Assembly (NCBI RefSeq): GCF_000266945.1
Contig: NC_018025.1
Span: 1,178,001-1,242,000, forward strand
DNA from: Desulfomonile tiedjei DSM 6799
Lineage (GTDB): Bacteria; Desulfobacterota; Desulfomonilia; Desulfomonilales; Desulfomonilaceae
DNA: 64,000 nt
Reading direction: 5' to 3'
Position 1 is the first letter of the stretch; every line of letters starts with the position of its first letter. This document shows, in pieces, positions 35,589 through 44,045 of the stretch. The notes beneath the pieces were generated by a model. The model searched no databases and was not told the DNA's origin. It saw only the letters and a program-made list of their open reading frames with translations. The position numbers and the translations under genes are program-made.

Positions 35589-36254
35589 ATGGACAATGCT
35601 CTTCATCATGCAAATTCGGAGAATTCGCCGTCATGCGGAAAACCGCCCAACAGACGCGAGAAGCGACGAACCGAAACACGCGAACGGATCGTACAGCAGG
35701 CTTTAAGGCTTTTCTCCGAACGCGGGGTCATGGCGACTACCGTAGAAGATATTACCAATGCGGCTGATGTCGGCAAAGGGACGTTCTTTAACTATTTTCC
35801 CAGTAAAGAAGACATCCTCACCTATCTGTGCCAGTCACAGATGGGAAAGATCAAGGAATTTGTTTCGAAAGCAATTCATTCTACGGAATCAATGGATCAA
35901 GTGCTGTATAGACTTGCCTCGATAATTACCGAGGAATTTGCCGACTGTCCAGCGCTGGCACGGAGCCTTCTTGTGCCGTTCTTTGCGAGTGACTCCGCGC
36001 GTCAGCGAATGGCAGCCGATTTGAAAAAAGACAGGAAGATGCTTGCAGGTGTCATGGCCGCGAGACAAAAACGCGGCGAGATCCGAGACGATTTGACACC
36101 GACTGAATTAGCGCTTCAGTTCCAGCGGGCGCTTTTTGGCACGACTGTCCTGTGGTCGCTGGACCCGTCAAAACCTTTACCCGATTGTCTGAAGGAAATG
36201 TCGGATGTCTTATGGTCGGGTATAAGATCTCAGACGAGCAGACAAAATCAATGA
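35589..36254 (+). CDS. TetR-family transcriptional regulator
   Basis: 221 residues. The N-terminal DNA-binding domain (about 25-85) has ERIVQQALRLFSERGVMATTVEDITNAADVGKGTFFNYFPSKEDIL, the typical TetR helix-turn-helix. The C-terminal ligand domain is helical and not assigned. GGGGAAG precedes the ATG. The gene is followed by an RND efflux adaptor and pump, a standard arrangement in which the regulator represses the pump until a toxic compound binds it. A palindrome at the promoter supports autorepression. Confidence 0.9.
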   Translation: MDNALHHANSENSPSCGKPPNRREKRRTETRERIVQQALRLFSERGVMATTVEDITNAADVGKGTFFNYFPSKEDILTYLCQSQMGKIKEFVSKAIHSTESMDQVLYRLASIITEEFADCPALARSLLVPFFASDSARQRMAADLKKDRKMLAGVMAARQKRGEIRDDLTPTELALQFQRALFGTTVLWSLDPSKPLPDCLKEMSDVLWSGIRSQTSRQNQ

Positions 36255-36377
36255 TACGAGGCACCATCGTCTGAGACGAGACAATTTGGTGTTGGTCCCC
36301 ATTGTCAGAGAATTCAGAACCAACAATGAAATTCCCTCTCGCGAAGGGTTCATAACGTATGAGCGGAGTATCATCGC

Positions 36378-37523
36378 ATGAAAACACGTTCTGTTAAGGC
36401 ACTGGTTGTCGTCTGCCTCTTGGCCATTGTGCTGGTGGGCTGTGACAAGAAGCCTCAGTCAGGGTTCGACCGGCCGCCCGCGCCCGTGTCGGTTGTCTCG
36501 GCAGTCACGCAGGACGTGCCCGTCTACCTCGACGGGATCGGCAAAACTGTCGCCAGAGAGGTGGTCTCCATCCAACCGCAGGTTTCCGGCCGCATCACCA
36601 AAATCCACTTCACCGACGGCGCGGACCTCAAGACCGGCGACCTGCTTTTTACTATCGATCCTCGGCCGTACGAAGCTCAACTCGCCTCGGCCGAAGGCAC
36701 TCTTGCGGAGAAAAAAGCGCAGTTGGAACTCGCCAAAATCCAGTTCAACCGCTACGCCGACCTGCTCAAGACGAACTCCGTGTCGCAGCAGGAATACGAC
36801 CAGAGGAAAAACACGCTCGATGTGGCACAGGCCCAGGTGCGACAGAGCGAGGCTGCCGTTGAGACAGCGCGGCTCAATCTGGATTACTGCTCCATCCGCT
36901 CACCGATTGACGGTCGAGCAGGACAGAGGCTCGTGGATATCGGGAACGTCGTGGCAGCGAACACAGGCTCGCTCCTGGTCATTGAGCGGTTGGACCCCAT
37001 CTACGCGGATTTCACAATTGCAGAGACAGACCTTACGGCTGTGCAACGGAACATGCGGCAAGGAACGCTCAAGGTGGAAGTGCGCTTGCCTGACGAGCCC
37101 ACCAGACCGAGAGACGGGAAGCTTACGTTTCTGGACAATGCCGTTCAGGAAGGTACGGGGACGGTTAAGCTGCGGTCAACGATTGCCAACAGCGATCACT
37201 ACTTCTGGCCTGGTCGATTCGTCAAGGTTCGGCTTGTGTTGAGCACCTTGAAAGAGGCTGTGCTCGTGCCGGCAGACGCACCTCAAATGTCCGCAAAAGG
37301 CGAATTTGTGTACGTAATTAAACAGGATTCCACTGCCGAGCTGCGGCCGGTGAAATTGGGCCAACGTCAAGACGAGTTGGTTGTGGTCGAGCAAGGTCTC
37401 AAACCCGATGAGCGAGTAGTAGTCAGCGGCCAGATCGCGGTAACGCCCGGGGCCCAGGTACACGTTCAGGAGTCTCGCTCCGTGCAGACCCGGCCGGCAG
37501 GCAACAAGGAGAACGAGTCATGA
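36378..37523 (+). CDS. RND efflux periplasmic adaptor lipoprotein (MdtA/AcrA type)
   Basis: 381 residues. A lipoprotein signal (VCLLAIVLVGC, lipid on Cys22) leads into the membrane-fusion protein layout: lipoyl half (QPQVSGRITKIHFTDGADLKTGDLLFTID), alpha-hairpin (LASAEGTLAEKKAQLELA and the matching QVRQSEAAVETARLNLDYC), second lipoyl half (IRSPIDGRAGQRLVDIGN) and beta-barrel domain. It links the inner-membrane pump to an outer-membrane channel, but no TolC-like gene lies in the window. It overlaps the pump gene by 4 bp. The GC content of this pair looks higher than its neighbours, which may reflect transfer. Confidence 0.9.
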   Translation: MKTRSVKALVVVCLLAIVLVGCDKKPQSGFDRPPAPVSVVSAVTQDVPVYLDGIGKTVAREVVSIQPQVSGRITKIHFTDGADLKTGDLLFTIDPRPYEAQLASAEGTLAEKKAQLELAKIQFNRYADLLKTNSVSQQEYDQRKNTLDVAQAQVRQSEAAVETARLNLDYCSIRSPIDGRAGQRLVDIGNVVAANTGSLLVIERLDPIYADFTIAETDLTAVQRNMRQGTLKVEVRLPDEPTRPRDGKLTFLDNAVQEGTGTVKLRSTIANSDHYFWPGRFVKVRLVLSTLKEAVLVPADAPQMSAKGEFVYVIKQDSTAELRPVKLGQRQDELVVVEQGLKPDERVVVSGQIAVTPGAQVHVQESRSVQTRPAGNKENES

Positions 37524-40500
37524 ACCTCTCGGAGCCTTTCATTCGCCGACCGGTTATGACTGCAGTCTTGACGGTCTCAGTGATTTTTTTCGGCGTGCTT
37601 AGCTATCTACGACTCCCGGTGAACGACCTTCCGGCCGTTGATTACCCGGTTATTCAGGTTGAGGTGAATTATCCGGGAGCTAGTCCGGACACAATGGCTA
37701 ACAACATTGCCACGCCTCTGGAACGGGCGTTCATGCAGATTCCAGGACTGGAACTCGTGACATCCAAGAGTTCCCAGGGACACACGAGCCTCACCCTTCA
37801 GTTTGTGCTGGAAAAGAGCATAGATGCCGCGGCTACGGACGTGCAGACTGCTATCACTCAGGCTACGGGCAACCTGCCCGTGGACCTGCCTTCGCCACCG
37901 ACTTTCTCCAAAACCAACCCAAACGACCAGCCGATCCTGTACATCGCGCTCACCAGTGACTCGGTGACTCGAGGCCAGCTCTACGACTACGCGAGTACCC
38001 AGGTCGGTCAGCGGATTAGCATTTTGCCGGGTGTGAGCCGAGCGATCGTGTACGGCACGAAGAGCGCGGTCCGTGTCAAGGCGGATCCATCCAAAATGTG
38101 GGCACGAAGCATATCCGTGGATGATGTGACTGCCGCGGTCAGAAATGGCACATCGTACGTCGGCGCCGGGCAGTTCGACGATGCAGCGGGCACGGCGTTG
38201 TTGCGCCCGCGAGGCCAACTGGAACACGCCCAAGAGTACGGTGATCTTATCGTTGCCACCAGGAACGGCGCTCCGGTGTACCTCCGCGATGTGGCCCAAG
38301 TGAAGGACTCCGTCCAGGACGAGCGGATAAACATGCGGTTCTGGCTGCGAGGCTACCCTCTTCCGTCAGCCACCGTGGTCGTCGCTGTCTTCCGTCAAGC
38401 CGGGTCCAATGCAGTAGAGGTAGCGAAGAGCATCCGCGATTTGCTTCCGGTGATCAGCCAAGAACTCCCGGGCTCGGTGCGTGTCACGACGATTTACGAC
38501 CGTTCGCAGACGATTGTCAACAGCGTCCGGGACGTGCAAGAGACGCTCGTGATCGCGTTTGTTCTGGTGGTGATCGTAATCTTCCTGTTTCTTGGGCGAG
38601 CCACAGATACTCTGATTCCCGTCGTGGCGCTACCATTGTCGCTTCTGCTTACTTTTGTTGTGATGCACGCGCTCGGGTACAGCCTCGACAACTTGTCGCT
38701 CATGGCCCTTACCCTGGCAATCGGGTTTCTCGTTGACGATGCGATCGTGTTCCTGGAGAACACGGTACGTCGTATGGAGCACGGGGAGAAGGCGCTGGAG
38801 GCGGCCATCAACGGCGCCCGGGAAATCAGCTTCACAATTCTCTCGATGACCATCTCGTTGGCGGCAGTATTCATCCCTTTGGTCTTCATGTCCGGACTGA
38901 TGGGTCGCGTATTTCGTGAGTTCGCCATCACGATCGTGGTTGCCATCTTTGCTTCCGGTCTTGTGTCGCTGACGCTCACACCGCTCATGTCCGCAAGGCT
39001 GCTTAAAGACCGGGGGCCCGGCGCCAAGAGAACATGGATGGAACGGGTCATCGGTGGCGCGGAGAAAAAGGTTCTCGCCGCTTATGGCAGGTCGCTTTGG
39101 TGGTTCTTGCGGCGGCGGTGGATCTCTGCATTGATCTGGGGCGTCTGCCTCGTCGGTACGATATGGCTTTTCATGCTCATCCCAAAGACGTTCCTACCAA
39201 CCGGTGATAGCAGCTTCATCTGGGGCGTGATGATCGCCCGGGAGGGCTCATCGCCCGAGCAGATGTATCGCCTTCAGGATCAAGCCGACGAGATCCTCAG
39301 CGAGGACCCTGCTGTCAACGCCACTTTCACCATGACGGGCAACAATCAGTTTCTGTCATCCAACCAAGGATTGCTGCTCGCGTTCCTCAATCCACCCAAT
39401 GAGCGTGCGCCCATCCAGGCTGTCGCGGGGCAATTGATGGGAAAATTAGGCGCTATTCCCGGCGTATTCCCCTTCTTGCGTCCCTTCCCTGTGTTGGAGA
39501 TCAGCACAGGCGCCACAAACCGGAATCAGGGGCAGTATGCATTCTCCCTGTCCGGGGTGAACGCCGGTCAAGTGTACGAGGTGGCCGGAAAGCTTATGGG
39601 GAAGCTGAGAGAGTATCAGGGGTTTCAGACCATCTCGTGGGACTACTTCAACAACACGCCCAACGTGGACATCGACATCCGTCGCGATCAGGCCAGAACG
39701 TACGGAGTCTCGGAGGCGCGGATTCTTGGTCTTCTGCGGAATGCGTACTCCCAAAACTATCTGTACCTGATCAAGAAGCCCGAAGACCAGTACCAAGTCA
39801 TTCTAGAGGTCAAAGACGCCGAACGGTCGAAACCCGAAGACCTTTCGCTCTTGTATATCAAGTCCGATGACGGTCGGAATATGGTGCCGCTCAATGCCCT
39901 GGTCACGTGGAAGACTACGCTTGGCCCCCAGGCTGTGAACCACCTGAATCAATTTCCGAGTGTTACGTTTTACTTCAACCTCAAGCCGGGGGTTGCAATG
40001 GGTGAGGCCACCGATTTCGTCGCCAAGACAGCGGCAGAGATCGTGCCGCCGACCATGCGTGCCAACTTACAGGGCGAGGCCCTGACTTTCAGAGACACGG
40101 TCAAGGATTTGACAGTCCTCATGGGTTTGGCTGTGTTTGTGATGTACGTGATACTTGCCATCCTCTACGAGAGCTACGTCCACCCGCTCACGGTGCTTTC
40201 GACCCTTCCCACTGCCCTGGTAGGCGGGTTAGTGACCTTGCTCCTGTTTGGAGAGCAGGCGTCCCTCTATGCATTCGTGGGTATGTTCATGCTGATGGGG
40301 ATCGTCAAAAAAAACGGGATCATGATCGTCGACTTCGCGCGCCAGCGGGTAGAGGCCGGTGAACCGGCCGAAAAAGCTATCCACGACGCGAGCATGGACC
40401 GATTCCGTCCTATCATCATGACGACCCTCGCTGCGGTCATTGGCGCCATCCCCATCGCGGTGGGCTTCGGCGCTGATGCGGCATCTCGCCGGCCGCTCGG

Positions 40501-40690
40501 GCTGGTGATCGTAGGCGGCCTCGTCGTGTCTCAGTTCATCACTCTGTACATTACACCAGTGATCTACCTGTACCTGGAAGAGTTCCAGGAGAAGGTGCTG
40601 GATCGCACGTCCTTCTTCCGGTCGGGGCATTCACGGGTCCTTCCGGAACCGTTGCACCAATCACAGCTCGGAGTGCGGAGCACAGACTGA
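37520..40690 (+). CDS. RND multidrug efflux transporter (AcrB/MdtB family)
   Basis: 1056 residues of complete RND architecture. It begins MNLSEPFIRRPVMTAVLTVSVIFFG (first helix), has two large periplasmic loops, and a transmembrane block with the proton-relay motif GFLVDDAIVFLENTVRR (Asp pair in helix 4) and a later Lys (VKKNGIMIVDFARQ). The product pumps drugs or metabolites out using the proton gradient. Its ATG overlaps the adaptor stop. The family is HAE-1 rather than heavy-metal HME, judging by the helix-4 motif. Confidence 0.93.
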   Translation: MNLSEPFIRRPVMTAVLTVSVIFFGVLSYLRLPVNDLPAVDYPVIQVEVNYPGASPDTMANNIATPLERAFMQIPGLELVTSKSSQGHTSLTLQFVLEKSIDAAATDVQTAITQATGNLPVDLPSPPTFSKTNPNDQPILYIALTSDSVTRGQLYDYASTQVGQRISILPGVSRAIVYGTKSAVRVKADPSKMWARSISVDDVTAAVRNGTSYVGAGQFDDAAGTALLRPRGQLEHAQEYGDLIVATRNGAPVYLRDVAQVKDSVQDERINMRFWLRGYPLPSATVVVAVFRQAGSNAVEVAKSIRDLLPVISQELPGSVRVTTIYDRSQTIVNSVRDVQETLVIAFVLVVIVIFLFLGRATDTLIPVVALPLSLLLTFVVMHALGYSLDNLSLMALTLAIGFLVDDAIVFLENTVRRMEHGEKALEAAINGAREISFTILSMTISLAAVFIPLVFMSGLMGRVFREFAITIVVAIFASGLVSLTLTPLMSARLLKDRGPGAKRTWMERVIGGAEKKVLAAYGRSLWWFLRRRWISALIWGVCLVGTIWLFMLIPKTFLPTGDSSFIWGVMIAREGSSPEQMYRLQDQADEILSEDPAVNATFTMTGNNQFLSSNQGLLLAFLNPPNERAPIQAVAGQLMGKLGAIPGVFPFLRPFPVLEISTGATNRNQGQYAFSLSGVNAGQVYEVAGKLMGKLREYQGFQTISWDYFNNTPNVDIDIRRDQARTYGVSEARILGLLRNAYSQNYLYLIKKPEDQYQVILEVKDAERSKPEDLSLLYIKSDDGRNMVPLNALVTWKTTLGPQAVNHLNQFPSVTFYFNLKPGVAMGEATDFVAKTAAEIVPPTMRANLQGEALTFRDTVKDLTVLMGLAVFVMYVILAILYESYVHPLTVLSTLPTALVGGLVTLLLFGEQASLYAFVGMFMLMGIVKKNGIMIVDFARQRVEAGEPAEKAIHDASMDRFRPIIMTTLAAVIGAIPIAVGFGADAASRRPLGLVIVGGLVVSQFITLYITPVIYLYLEEFQEKVLDRTSFFRSGHSRVLPEPLHQSQLGVRSTD

Positions 40691-40748
40691 GCGATATACT
40701 GTAGAGCAAATTTCTACCGAAACGGTCAATGCTCGGAAAGAAGATTCA

Positions 40749-41000
40749 TGTGTTGTAGGAAATGGCTCTTTTCAGATGCACCGTGCCAAATTTGTCTTCG
40801 TCATCATAGGCGCAGACAAGGAGAGTGGAGCCGTCTTTCAACTTTTTGTAAACCTCTTCGGCTGTAATGCGTTCCGGTTCTGACTAATTGTCTTAGTCGC
40901 CACATCCCCAGAGATAGCACTCCTACAAGCACATTATCTTTGTCAACGACCAAAATACGATGGATCGTTAAACCGTTAAGCGAACTTTCGCCTTGACTGA
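40749..41000 (-). pseudogene. Decayed CBS-domain and rhodanese-like sequence
   Basis: On the minus strand one frame reads LTIHRILVVDKDNVLVGVLSLG, typical of a CBS domain; after a one-base shift DVATKTIS continues it, and then a separate piece reads ITAEEVYKKLKDGSTLLVCAYDDED, like the start of a rhodanese domain, ending at TGA near 40749. A stop (TAG) and frame changes separate the parts and no start codon is evident. It looks like the eroded end of a CBS or rhodanese protein. The rest of the 40691-41046 gap shows nothing else. Confidence 0.4.
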
Positions 41001-41046
41001 ATTTCCAAGATGGTATATTTTAATTGTTTCTCTTGAGGTTGGAGCT

Positions 41047-41592
41047 ATGAAGATCAAAATTGAAGAACTTAACGATAAAGATTTAGAATTAAGCTTCTCA
41101 GGCCAGGAGAACGTTCTCTCACTCGCCCTGCAAAAATTGCCTCAAAAGGAGGCCCTCAGCCTGGATCCCCGAATTGCGGGTAACGTGAAGCTGACCAGGA
41201 GCGGAAAAGAAATATTCCTCACGGGCTCGGTTCGAGGCATATTGCATCTCCAGTGCTCACGCTGTATCAAGGATTTCGATTTGGACAAGGAGATCGACCT
41301 GAGCCTCGTCCTGACAACGGAATCCGGATCTTATGCGGAGGAGCATGAGATTCTGGAAGCAGAAGGTGACGAACTCATCATCCAGGGATCTGAAATAGAT
41401 CTCGGGGAGATTATCGTTAACGAATTCATGCTGAGCATCCCCATGAAACCTTTGTGCACGCCGGATTGCCCGGGTTTGTGCCCGACGTGCGGCGAAATAC
41501 AAGGATCGGAAAAATGCAAGTGTTCCAAGGAACAGCGCGTTGACCCGAGATGGGAAGCGCTCGCAAAACTGAAAGATAAAACTGCGGATTAA
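41047..41592 (+). CDS. yceD: YceD/DUF177 family protein
   Basis: 181 residues from ATG 41047 (GAGG nine bases upstream). The N-terminal DUF177 region is present, with a first CxxC (LQCSRCIKDFDL), an acidic middle and a cysteine cluster near the C-terminus (CTPDCPGLCPTCG and KCKC) that probably binds zinc. YceD is conserved next to rpmF and helps 23S rRNA accumulation. It is 166 bp upstream of rpmF here, the normal order. An upstream extension to 40993 has no supporting site. Confidence 0.85.
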   Translation: MKIKIEELNDKDLELSFSGQENVLSLALQKLPQKEALSLDPRIAGNVKLTRSGKEIFLTGSVRGILHLQCSRCIKDFDLDKEIDLSLVLTTESGSYAEEHEILEAEGDELIIQGSEIDLGEIIVNEFMLSIPMKPLCTPDCPGLCPTCGEIQGSEKCKCSKEQRVDPRWEALAKLKDKTAD

Positions 41593-41758
41593 AGGAATCC
41601 CGATAGGGAATCCTGACCCCGCAAACCGCACCAGCCAAGCCAAAAAAAGCTCGAGACAGATCTAAAGATATTGAGTTCGAGTCAAGGCCGGTGTATATCT
41701 AGAAGATTGTGAATAGAGACGGTCTTCACTCGACTATGTATTCTGCAAAGGATTTGTC

Positions 41759-41935
41759 ATGCCAGTACCAAAGAAGCGGGTCTCGCGGACGAGGCGAGAC
41801 AAACGGCGCACTCACAAAAAACTGACTCCTGTCAATCTGGTTCAGTGTCCGGAGTGTTCTCAGGCGATGATGCCGCACAGAATCTGCCCGGGCTGCGGTT
41901 TCTACAAGGGCAGAACCGTCATAGAAATGGAATAG
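41759..41935 (+). CDS. rpmF: Ribosomal protein L32
   Basis: 58 residues: MPVPKKRVSRTRRDKRRTHK start, then two zinc-binding pairs, CPECSQ and CPGCGFY, ending KGRTVIEME. It is the four-cysteine form of L32, part of the large ribosomal subunit. It lies between yceD and fabD, as in many bacteria. Confidence 0.95.
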   Translation: MPVPKKRVSRTRRDKRRTHKKLTPVNLVQCPECSQAMMPHRICPGCGFYKGRTVIEME

Positions 41936-41950
41936 TAAGCGACTGGTGCT

Positions 41951-42913
41951 ATGCAATCTGTAGCCGTACAGGAATTCAGATCGGTCGCACTTCTGTTTCC
42001 GGGGCAAGGATCGCAATTTGCCGGAATGGCACAGGATCTCATTCGAGAGAGTCCGGAAGCGCGTGAACTCCTGGAACGTGCAGACGATATTCTTGGTTAT
42101 TCCCTGAGCCGTGTCATGGCGGGCGATCTCGGAGACGAGCTGAACAGAACCGTTCACACGCAGCCTGCCGTATTTGTGCATTCCATGGCCCTCCTGGCCG
42201 CTTTGCGAAGTCGATACACCTTTGCGCCTATTGTGGCGGCGGGGCATTCTCTTGGAGAATATTCCGCTCTCTGCGCAGCGGGTGTTCTGGAATTCGGTGA
42301 GGCGCTCGACATCATTCGCGTCCGCGCAGAGGGAATGGATAACGCGCAACCACTCGGAACCTGTGCCATGGCCGCGCTTATAGGTCCCTCTCGGGATGAT
42401 GCCAAGAAGATCGTCGACGCGCACAGAGGAGGGCAGGTGCTTGAGGCGGCCAATTTCAATGCGCCCGACCAAACTGTCATTTCCGGTCATGTGGAAGCGG
42501 TGAACCGAGTTCTCGAAGCAGTGAAAGAGGAAAGAAGAACCCGAGCGGTTATGCTCCCTGTCTCTTCGGCATTCCATACCAGTCTGATGGAGCCCGCGAG
42601 AGAAGCATTGAAAGAGCGCCTTCAAAAGGTGTCTCCTGCCAATGCCGCTTTTCCTGTGGTTGCGAACGTGAACGCCGATTTCTATCCTGATTCCGGCAAC
42701 AGCATTAAAGATCTTCTCACGGAACAGGTTATTCGCCCGGTTCTTTGGGAAGATTGTGTTCGCACGATGCAGCGATCCGGCGCGAGTCTTTTCATCGAGA
42801 TAGGGCCGGGAAAGGTTCTGACCGGACTGATGAAACGAATCGACAGGAAAGCTCCTGCAATGAGCATCTCGGATCTTGAAACCCTTCGAGCATTGGAGGC
42901 CCCTCCGCAATGA
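41951..42913 (+). CDS. fabD: Malonyl-CoA:ACP transacylase
   Basis: 320 residues. The signature LLFPGQGSQFAGMA near the start, the nucleophile elbow GHSLGEYSAL (catalytic Ser) and the later SSAFHTSLM (catalytic His) are all present. FabD loads malonyl groups onto acyl carrier protein for fatty acid synthesis. The ribosome-binding site before ATG 41951 is weak, 15 bp after rpmF. It overlaps fabG by 4 bp (ATGA). The plsX and fabH genes that usually precede fabD are not present between rpmF and fabD. Confidence 0.95.
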   Translation: MQSVAVQEFRSVALLFPGQGSQFAGMAQDLIRESPEARELLERADDILGYSLSRVMAGDLGDELNRTVHTQPAVFVHSMALLAALRSRYTFAPIVAAGHSLGEYSALCAAGVLEFGEALDIIRVRAEGMDNAQPLGTCAMAALIGPSRDDAKKIVDAHRGGQVLEAANFNAPDQTVISGHVEAVNRVLEAVKEERRTRAVMLPVSSAFHTSLMEPAREALKERLQKVSPANAAFPVVANVNADFYPDSGNSIKDLLTEQVIRPVLWEDCVRTMQRSGASLFIEIGPGKVLTGLMKRIDRKAPAMSISDLETLRALEAPPQ

Positions 42914-43668
42914 TCCCGGAGTTGATTTCCCTCCATGGACAAACTGCACTCGTAACAGGAGGCTCACGCGGAATCGGCAGCGCTATAGCGCTTGAGTTGG
43001 CTCGAGCCGGGGCTTATGTCATTATCAACTACCGGACTGATGAGGCTTCCGCAAATCTGGTGGCTGAGAAAATACGGCATTCCGGAGGTCAGGCGACTGT
43101 TAAAGGATTTGACGTAAGCGATCCTCAGGCAGTTGACCGGGCAATAGCGGAAACAGTGCAGGAGCGAAACGGAATCGACATACTCGTGAGCAACGCGGGG
43201 ATCACCCGGGACGGGCTCATAGGGCGCATGAAGGATACCGATTGGAATGAGGTCGTGTCTACGAATCTCAGCGGTGTATTTTACCTGTGCCGCAGTGTGA
43301 GCAAGAACATGATCCGCAGGAGAAAAGGCCGGATTATAACTATTTCGTCCACCGCGGGAGAGGCGGGAAATCCCGGTCAGGCAAACTATTCGGCGGCAAA
43401 AGCGGGACTTATCGGATTCACTAAAGCACTGGCACGGGAACTGGCTCCGCGGAATATTCTTGTGAACTCCGTTTCACCGGGTATAATCGCCGGCGGCATG
43501 ACCGATCAGCTCACTGAAGATCAAATGGAGGCAATCCGCTCGCATGTCCCACTGCGCCGGACTGGGAAGCCGGAAGACGTAGCTGCAGCGGTTCTGTTCC
43601 TATGCTCGGGAATGTCTGAATACATAACCGGTCAAGTGATTCGGGTAAATGGCGGGCTGTATATGTGA
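42910..43668 (+). CDS. fabG: 3-oxoacyl-ACP reductase
   Basis: 252 residues of short-chain dehydrogenase type. TGGSRGIGSAIALELARAG is the NADPH-binding Gly-rich loop, SNAGITRDGL marks the conserved NAG, and the catalytic Ser-Tyr-Lys lie in ISSTAGEAGNPGQANYSAAKAGL. The C-terminus ends with IRVNGGLYM. It performs the first reduction of fatty acid elongation. It overlaps fabD by 4 bp. Confidence 0.95.
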   Translation: MIPELISLHGQTALVTGGSRGIGSAIALELARAGAYVIINYRTDEASANLVAEKIRHSGGQATVKGFDVSDPQAVDRAIAETVQERNGIDILVSNAGITRDGLIGRMKDTDWNEVVSTNLSGVFYLCRSVSKNMIRRRKGRIITISSTAGEAGNPGQANYSAAKAGLIGFTKALARELAPRNILVNSVSPGIIAGGMTDQLTEDQMEAIRSHVPLRRTGKPEDVAAAVLFLCSGMSEYITGQVIRVNGGLYM

Positions 43669-43764
43669 CATGGGGAAGCGGGGAGGGCATTCCGGGAATT
43701 CAGACCCTTCCACCTCTCTAGGAGCAGCCTGGAAAAAGACTGTGATTTGTCTGGAGGAATACAC

Positions 43765-44007
43765 ATGGACGATATCGAAAGCAGAGTAGTAGAACTCGTT
43801 GCTGAAGTTCTCGTGGACGTCAATAAAGAAAATATTCAGCTCAGCTCGAAAATCGTGGAAGATCTGGGAGCCGAGTCGCTGGACATCTACGATATGATAG
43901 CGCTTCTGGAAGATGAATTCGGGATGGAAATAACCGATGAACAGGTAGAGAAGATTCAAACCGTTCAGGACGTCGCTGATTTCATCAGACAGCAAAAGGC
44001 TTCGTAG
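43765..44007 (+). CDS. acpP: Acyl carrier protein
   Basis: 80 residues, strongly acidic. The phosphopantetheine attachment Ser38 lies in LGAESLDIYDM; the residue before it is Glu instead of the usual Asp (DSL), a common variation. GGAGGA upstream fixes the start at 43765. It carries growing acyl chains for the fab enzymes on either side. Confidence 0.93.
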   Translation: MDDIESRVVELVAEVLVDVNKENIQLSSKIVEDLGAESLDIYDMIALLEDEFGMEITDEQVEKIQTVQDVADFIRQQKAS

Positions 44008-44045
44008 GCCGACATATTTTACCTATTTTCTCCTGCGGAGGAACC

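Noticed and set aside
40693-40760. Selenocysteine reading of the TGA at the end of the rhodanese-like fragment
   Set aside because: Read-through leads into sequence antisense to the RND gene with no rhodanese similarity, so the TGA is an ordinary stop in a decayed gene.
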